Shown piece after piece: positions 58,783 to 64,000 of a stretch of 64,000 bases of DNA; the stretch's first letter is position 1; every line of letters starts with the position of its first letter. Position numbers and translations under genes: made by a program. Source of the stretch: an uncultured Bacteroides sp. (GTDB lineage Bacteria > Bacteroidota > Bacteroidia > Bacteroidales > Bacteroidaceae); assembly GCF_963675905.1 (NCBI RefSeq), contig NZ_OY780936.1:2861946-2925945 (forward strand). Reading direction: 5' to 3'. The notes beneath the pieces are model-generated. The model worked only from the letters and a program-made list of their open reading frames with translations. It was not told the origin of the DNA and did no database searches.

Positions 58783-59913
58783 TCAACGTTTCTTTTTCTT
58801 TTGTGTACGTCTCCACCACAACAGAAAACCTGTAACCGGTAATGAAGTCCCTATCAAGGCAGCAAAAAATACAATAACTTTTCCGGGTAATCCCCATATA
58901 GCTCCAACATGGATATCATAATTCATTCTTCGAAGCTTATCTCCAAAACCAGCATCAGCATACTTACCCACATAAGGACCTTTTTGAGGAATTTCCTTCA
59001 AGGAGTAACGGTCGAATGAAAAAACATCACGGTTATAATATTTATCTACGTCAGGATAAACAGCAGCATATATGGAAGAAGATGCCTCTTCTGGGCTGGC
59101 ATAACCAAATTGAAAACCTTCGGCTTCAGGATATTCAGGCAATAATTTAAAGAAAACATAATCAACAGCTTTCTCCGGAGTCATTTTTGTTCCTGTTTTA
59201 AGGGTATCCGACTGAGCAACTCCCCAATCCGGCAGTTTCTCGCCTCCGGTTGTTAGCCAATATGTTCCTTTCGACCACCATTCCAATCCCCAAACCATAC
59301 CTGTCATTCCAATAGCCAATAATACAATGCAGGCATAAAAACCCAGAACATTATGTAAGTCAAACAGGCGCTTAGTACTCCCTGTAGACTTTTTCCACAT
59401 AAATCTAGTTCCGTTACGTAATCCTTTCCGGCTTTTAGGCCACCAAAGTACCAAGCCTGATAATAGAGTGATAACGAAGATCATCACTCCGTAGTTAACA
59501 ATCATATGTCCTATATCCTTTGGTAGCCAAAGAGTGCGATGTCCATTCAAAATAAAACGGAAAAAGTCAAAGGAATTCCCCTTTCTATATATCACAGCAC
59601 CTGTATAAGGATTAACAAAAAGCTGCGTTCTTTCTTTTTCCTTCATTAAAGTTAGTTGAGCTGATTTGCCCTTATTGTATTGTACATTCACAGCTTCCGC
59701 CCCCGGGCAATAAGCCTCAGCAATAGTCTTTAATCTGGAAGGAGGAAGCAGGTGTCCCGAATTCTGAACAGACATATCGGGAAGAAATGCACTGTTTATT
59801 TCTTTATTAAACACCCATAGACAACCTGTTACACAGACAATAAACACTACGATTCCGGAAGCTAATCCCAACCATAAATGTATCTTCTTTATTGCTTTCT
59901 TTAAACTAATCAT
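58783..59913 (-). CDS. PepSY-associated membrane protein
   Basis: A 376-aa inner-membrane protein with about four hydrophobic helices (near 12-32, 135-157, 190-212 and 345-366) and two extracytoplasmic PepSY-like stretches. Membrane histidines (IKKIHLWLGLASG, GHRTLWL, DLHNVLGFYA, NYDIHVGAIWG) suggest haem or metal handling. Such proteins are often encoded next to siderophore receptors and are thought to reduce ferric siderophores. Its start overlaps the receptor stop codon by one base. Confidence 0.88.
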   Translation of the reverse strand: MISLKKAIKKIHLWLGLASGIVVFIVCVTGCLWVFNKEINSAFLPDMSVQNSGHLLPPSRLKTIAEAYCPGAEAVNVQYNKGKSAQLTLMKEKERTQLFVNPYTGAVIYRKGNSFDFFRFILNGHRTLWLPKDIGHMIVNYGVMIFVITLLSGLVLWWPKSRKGLRNGTRFMWKKSTGSTKRLFDLHNVLGFYACIVLLAIGMTGMVWGLEWWSKGTYWLTTGGEKLPDWGVAQSDTLKTGTKMTPEKAVDYVFFKLLPEYPEAEGFQFGYASPEEASSSIYAAVYPDVDKYYNRDVFSFDRYSLKEIPQKGPYVGKYADAGFGDKLRRMNYDIHVGAIWGLPGKVIVFFAALIGTSLPVTGFLLWWRRTQKKKKR

Positions 59914-62279
59914 TAGAAGTTATATGTTAAATTCAAACGGAAATTACGAAGTGGTTCTGTTTGCCAATAATAGAAATTTCCATAAGGAGAACCGGAATAA
60001 AGATAGTCATTTAATAGATTATTCACATTAAGCGACAAAGAAATCTTATCTTTTTTCCAGGATACAGCACCATCCATTCTGAAATAATCAGGCAACTCTG
60101 AATTTGTACCACTAAATACATACCAGGCTGAGCGGTCTAACTGCCATTGGTAGCCTAAAGAAAATCCTAAATTAGCCAAGGCTCCTTCTTGAATTGTGTA
60201 GTTTACCCAACCATTGGTTATATGTTTGGTTGTGCCAGCCATACTTTGTCCAACTTTGTTTATATCAGCATCTTTTGTAACCTTTGAATCTGTATACGCA
60301 TAATTAAAGATTACATTCATACCTTTAAACAGACGTCCTTTTAAGTCGAATTCAACACCCTGAGTACGGCTCTGGCCTAACTGAACTGAATATTGCGGAT
60401 GATTTTCATCGGTTGTTAATACATTGTTCTTTGTTATTCTATATACGCTAACGGTTGAATTCCAGTTACCATCAAACCAGTTTTTCTTTATCCCAAATTC
60501 AAGATTGTTCCCGGTAATAGGATCAAAAGCCTTTCCAGTATAATCGGTTCCTGTCTGAGGGACAAATGCCTGATCATATAATCCGTAAACAGAAGTAGTC
60601 ATATCAACAGCAGCGCTTACTCCTACTCGAGGAGTGAATTTTGTATCATCAGTATTACTTCCGTAACTATTTGTTTTATTTTCGGTAACACGCCCCGCAA
60701 GTGTCACACGAAGAATATCATTAAAAAAACCAAGTTCATCCTGAACATATAATGCTGTATAATTCTGGTTTACAATATTATTACCAGCACGAGCTCTAAG
60801 GCTGAGACTTCTATCAAACTTTGGAAGTGTGGAAGCAGTGAGCGTTCCATGTTGTGGATTATATATATTAAAAGGAACTGATCCTTCTAAATCAAAAGCT
60901 TGTCCCCAATCAGCAATATAGTTTTTACTTCCCATATCAAGGCCGGCCAAAATGCGGTGATTTATACCACCCGTAGTAACTTTTCCATTAACAAAGAATT
61001 GCCCGAGTTTTGCTTCATTAAAAGCATCCCATATTGATAAGCGGCGATGTAATGTTCCATCCAAGTCCAATGATGTAGGCCATAAAGAAGAACCTTTCTG
61101 ATTAAAATTTAAATAAGCGAGCTGTCCGGTAAATTTCCAGTCTTTATTAAACTGATGATTCAAGGTAAGAAATAAACTATGATCGTTAATACTGGTTGGA
61201 TCAAGGTTAGGTTCAACCGTAGTAAAGTCATAAGGCAATTCACCATATCCATTTAATCCGAAAACATAACTAGAACCAACAACAGACATTTGCTGATGCT
61301 GATAAGTATATTCGGCAGTCAAAGATGTTTTATCGTCAAACTTATAACTCAGAACAGGAGCAATAATATATTTCTTGCTCCACTCATACGGTCGGTGAGA
61401 GCCAGCACTCTGCCCCATCAGATTTAATCTGATAAGAAGTTTCTTATCTTTTGTAAGTATACCATCAACATCTAATGCTGCACGATATAAGTCGTTGCTC
61501 CCTAAAGATGTAGAAATACTCCCTTTAGTATTACCAGTAGGTTTCTTAGTTACAATATTATAAAAACCACTGGGCTCACCGCTAGCTAACATAAACCCGG
61601 CTGGTCCTTTTACAAATTCAATTCGGTCTACCATGCTCATGTCTTCAGCTAAAGGCCCCCACGGCATCTGAATATTCATTCCATTTCGGAAAGCAGCAAC
61701 CTGAGCCCCACGCATATGCAACAACGCATACGTATCCCAATGCTCCATACGTCTTACTCCACTTACATTTCTTGAAACTCCTTCTAGCATTGAATTGACT
61801 TGCTGATCAGCCAAAAGCGACTGATCAATTACCTGAACATTCTGAGGTATATTTAAGATAGGAGTTCCCAGCCTCAAAGATGAAGAGATTTCTTTTGGAT
61901 TATAAATTTGTTTCGAGGATGTAATTGTTACCTCATTAAGGTGATAAGTATTATCATCCAGAATAAAACTGCATTCAGTAATTTCTCCTGATGAAATTGT
62001 TATTTGCTTCTTCTGAGTTCCATAACCAATCATTGTTACAACCAACGTATTACTGCCTGAATGAACGTTATCCAGAGAAAATTCTCCGGAATTATTGGAT
62101 ATAGCATTTACAGATGTGCCTTGTATTTCAACGTTAACATTCTGAAGAGGCTTATTTTTTGTATTCTTCACAAAGCCTTTAATTTTACCAAATCCAGTAT
62201 CAGCATTAGCTATTAGCACGCCAAGCAATAAAAACAAAGTAAAACAAACGTTGAATTTTAAACTAAATCTCTTTCCCAT
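59913..62279 (-). CDS. TonB-dependent siderophore receptor
   Basis: A 788-aa outer-membrane receptor. Order: signal peptide (about 1-26), a carboxypeptidase-like regulatory domain (about 30-115, IKGFVKNTKNKPLQNVNVEI), plug (about 130-250, NIPQNVQVIDQSLL, RIEFVKGPAGFMLASGEPSG) and a 22-strand barrel ending in FRLNLTYNF. The plug style is that of ferrichrome/ferric hydroxamate receptors (FhuA/FoxA group), rather than the SusC group. The exact ligand is unknown. No Fur box was identified with confidence. Confidence 0.93.
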   Translation of the reverse strand: MGKRFSLKFNVCFTLFLLLGVLIANADTGFGKIKGFVKNTKNKPLQNVNVEIQGTSVNAISNNSGEFSLDNVHSGSNTLVVTMIGYGTQKKQITISSGEITECSFILDDNTYHLNEVTITSSKQIYNPKEISSSLRLGTPILNIPQNVQVIDQSLLADQQVNSMLEGVSRNVSGVRRMEHWDTYALLHMRGAQVAAFRNGMNIQMPWGPLAEDMSMVDRIEFVKGPAGFMLASGEPSGFYNIVTKKPTGNTKGSISTSLGSNDLYRAALDVDGILTKDKKLLIRLNLMGQSAGSHRPYEWSKKYIIAPVLSYKFDDKTSLTAEYTYQHQQMSVVGSSYVFGLNGYGELPYDFTTVEPNLDPTSINDHSLFLTLNHQFNKDWKFTGQLAYLNFNQKGSSLWPTSLDLDGTLHRRLSIWDAFNEAKLGQFFVNGKVTTGGINHRILAGLDMGSKNYIADWGQAFDLEGSVPFNIYNPQHGTLTASTLPKFDRSLSLRARAGNNIVNQNYTALYVQDELGFFNDILRVTLAGRVTENKTNSYGSNTDDTKFTPRVGVSAAVDMTTSVYGLYDQAFVPQTGTDYTGKAFDPITGNNLEFGIKKNWFDGNWNSTVSVYRITKNNVLTTDENHPQYSVQLGQSRTQGVEFDLKGRLFKGMNVIFNYAYTDSKVTKDADINKVGQSMAGTTKHITNGWVNYTIQEGALANLGFSLGYQWQLDRSAWYVFSGTNSELPDYFRMDGAVSWKKDKISLSLNVNNLLNDYLYSGSPYGNFYYWQTEPLRNFRLNLTYNF

Positions 62280-62313
62280 TTACTTATACCATTTATATGT
62301 TTATTAATGGCAG

Positions 62314-62321
62314 CAAAGGTA
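62314..62321 (-). promoter_or_regulatory. -7 element of the siderophore receptor gene
   Basis: TACCTTTG on the minus strand matches TAnnTTTG and lies about 35 nt before the ATG. The -33 region is not clear. Confidence 0.45.
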
Positions 62322-62430
62322 CAGCACCTAGTAATCAAAGGAAATCACCACATTTAGGTAAAACAAGGGTACTGCATCACCAATAGTAGTGATATTCTTA
62401 AATCAATTTAGCTATTTAACAAAATATGTC

Positions 62431-63396
62431 TCAACGAAATAATGGTTCAGCAAACCATTTCTTGTAAATCTTTGATGTAAGAATATAAATAAAGAAAGCT
62501 GAGATAAATCCTGCAATAGAATCAATCAGGTAATGAGCTTGAATATACACAGTAGCGCAACAAAGAAGAATGTAGAAAGGCAAAAGGAAAGAAGCTAGTT
62601 TTTTGTTTTCCCTGAAAGCAGACAGCATTAATATGGTTGACATTCCTACATGCGAACTTGGAAAAGCTGCTGTTGGGCGTTCACCCACTTGCTGTGACCC
62701 GTCGACCAAGCTATAAAAGAATCCGTGTGCATAATCTGGTCCGGGAAGTAGCTCATGATGGAAATTAAAATAATTACCTATAGCAGGGAATATTCCTTGC
62801 GACACATTCTCCATACCAATGGCAGGAAAATAAAACTGAGGACCGGCAACCGGAAGAAAAATATAAATAAAGTAATAGATAAAAAACGAAGTAACAATCA
62901 CAAAAGACCATTTCTCAAACAACTCATATCGGTGAAAGAAATAATATAATGCCACAACCAGAATCATTGGATAATAAGAAAAATAGCCCAGATTAAAAGG
63001 TTCACTAACCCATTCATAAGGCAAGTGCTTACTAAATTCAACAGCAGGCTGACAGCTAAATATAAACTGCTCGGCAGAGGCAAAGATGTGATCCAGATTA
63101 GTGAATAGCCGGTTTAATTCATAGGTATCCGGATACCAGTAAGAAAGAAGCCCCATTTGAACTGCAATTCTTACAAAAGCAGAAAATTTACAAGGAGCAA
63201 GGCGATAAAGGTACATCAGAGAGAAGGTTAATACTGCAATTACGATTCTATCCCACAACATTTGCATGGGATGGCTCATTTGAGAGAACATAAAAAGAAT
63301 CAATATTGATGTCAGAAGATTATATATCAACGAAATCTTCTCAACGGCGAATAACCCTTTCTGAGTCTCAACCTTCTTAAACAAATCTAAAGCCAT
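62431..63396 (-). CDS. PAP2-superfamily membrane protein, inositolphosphotransferase-like
   Basis: A 321-aa protein with about six membrane helices. The conserved PAP2 elements are GERPTAAFPSSHVGMST and AHYLIDSIAGF, the second and third motifs with the catalytic histidines. The layout resembles the Aur1/inositolphosphorylceramide-synthase-like branch of PAP2 proteins, and Bacteroides are known to make sphingolipids and inositol lipids. The function is inferred only. Its start overlaps the 3' end of the epimerase gene by 10 nt, indicating co-transcription. Confidence 0.8.
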   Translation of the reverse strand: MALDLFKKVETQKGLFAVEKISLIYNLLTSILILFMFSQMSHPMQMLWDRIVIAVLTFSLMYLYRLAPCKFSAFVRIAVQMGLLSYWYPDTYELNRLFTNLDHIFASAEQFIFSCQPAVEFSKHLPYEWVSEPFNLGYFSYYPMILVVALYYFFHRYELFEKWSFVIVTSFFIYYFIYIFLPVAGPQFYFPAIGMENVSQGIFPAIGNYFNFHHELLPGPDYAHGFFYSLVDGSQQVGERPTAAFPSSHVGMSTILMLSAFRENKKLASFLLPFYILLCCATVYIQAHYLIDSIAGFISAFFIYILTSKIYKKWFAEPLFR

Positions 63397-64000
63397 CCTT
63401 CTTTTTTATACCAGGCAATTGTTTGCTTTACTCCTTTATCCAATTGATATTGGGGCGTGTATCCCAACTCCTCTATTAAAGGGGTAATATCACATTGCCA
63501 GTTCCTTTGTTTCATTATTTTGTATTTATCTGCATTCAGCGTACTGCTTTTCCCTGAATATGAGGCAAAAAAATCAGCGCACAAAGATATAACTTTTAAA
63601 ACAATTAATGGACACTTAACATGTATTACAAAAGGAATTCTTAGCTCTTTTTGAATTAAATCTGAAAAATCCCTGCTTGTATAGACTTTTCCGTCACTTA
63701 CAAAATAAGATTTTCGGCAGACATCCTTCTCAATTCCAAGGAAGATTGCCTGAGCCAAATCGGCAACATATACAAATGTAAGGAGCTGTTTACGAAATCC
63801 GGCTGCAAAATCAATATATTTCTGAATAGACTGAGCCATCATAAAATAATCTTTCTCGCGTGGTCCGTAAACACCTGTTGGACGATAAATAAGATATGGA
63901 AAATCGGGAATATCCTTAATATATTCTTCTGCATGTAACTTGCTAAGACCATAAGCTGTATTTGGTTTAGGAGTATCGTCTTCCGAAATTGCAACCATTT
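63387..64000 (-). CDS. NAD-dependent epimerase/dehydratase family protein (5' end outside window)
   Basis: The C-terminal 203 codons of an extended short-chain dehydrogenase. The catalytic YxxxK is visible in TAYGLSKLHAEEY, followed by IYRPTGVYGPREKDYF and a substrate domain. The NAD-binding N-terminus lies beyond base 64000; the ATG at 63998 is probably internal. Such enzymes modify nucleotide sugars or sterol/lipid head groups. Its pairing with the PAP2 protein hints at lipid or envelope work. Confidence 0.85.
   Translation of the reverse strand, partial: MVAISEDDTPKPNTAYGLSKLHAEEYIKDIPDFPYLIYRPTGVYGPREKDYFMMAQSIQKYIDFAAGFRKQLLTFVYVADLAQAIFLGIEKDVCRKSYFVSDGKVYTSRDFSDLIQKELRIPFVIHVKCPLIVLKVISLCADFFASYSGKSSTLNADKYKIMKQRNWQCDITPLIEELGYTPQYQLDKGVKQTIAWYKKEGWL

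Noticed and set aside
62280..62430. Fur box before the siderophore receptor gene
   Set aside because: No convincing 19-bp palindrome was found by eye in the AT-rich region, so iron control is only a guess.

Overview
The window comes from a Bacteroidales genome, most likely a Bacteroides relative. Five things point that way: low GC content; promoters of the TTTG-N19/20-TAnnTTTG type; almost no Shine-Dalgarno sequences; the gene order rpsU-xerC-hpf-tRNA-tuf-tRNA-secE-nusG; and typical families such as a DUF3467 protein next to rpsL, a C-terminally extended L17, a PgpH-like HD protein and an FrdCAB/SdhCAB operon.

Layout. 1-692 is the end of a MutS-like ATPase, followed by a small membrane protein. 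2041-20085 is one long minus-strand ribosomal cluster (str, S10, spc and alpha operons fused: rpsL-rpsG-fusA-rpsJ ... rpoA-rplQ), ending in a terminator near 2000. A DUF3467 gene lies upstream of it. From 21080 the strand changes: a small beta-barrel gene, IS copy 1, priA, a low-molecular-weight phosphatase, a convergent PgpH-like gene, gltX, waaA, a gamma-carbonic anhydrase, an Xaa-Pro aminopeptidase, rpsU, xerC and hpf. Next comes the operon tRNA-Thr/Tyr/Gly/Thr-tuf-tRNA-Trp-secE-nusG-rplKAJL-rpoBC, then IS copy 2. The right part holds a PAP2 phosphatase, succinate dehydrogenase/fumarate reductase, dprA, a thioesterase, a U32-family protein, a DUS-family tRNA-dihydrouridine synthase, an iron-uptake pair (TonB receptor plus PepSY protein), a second PAP2 protein and a truncated epimerase gene.

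Most genes are core translation, transcription and secretion machinery. The unexpected material lies between genes. (1) Two copies of a 1446-bp IS3-family (IS150-like) element, identical by eye, each sit in the 5-nt loop of an intrinsic terminator hairpin (those of the beta-barrel gene and of rpoC). The element also carries a terminator-like hairpin at its own left end. (2) Two loci carry four tandem imperfect palindromes centred on GTAC at exactly 22-nt intervals. (3) A very short transcription unit with a consensus promoter and terminator lies between sdhB and dprA. (4) The rpoBC half and the rpsL-S10 half of a cluster that I recall as contiguous in Bacteroides are separated and point away from each other. 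(5) The tRNA-Gly(TCC) has a coordinated A19/U56 replacement of the usual G19-C56 pair.

All calls come from reading the sequence; no searches were run.
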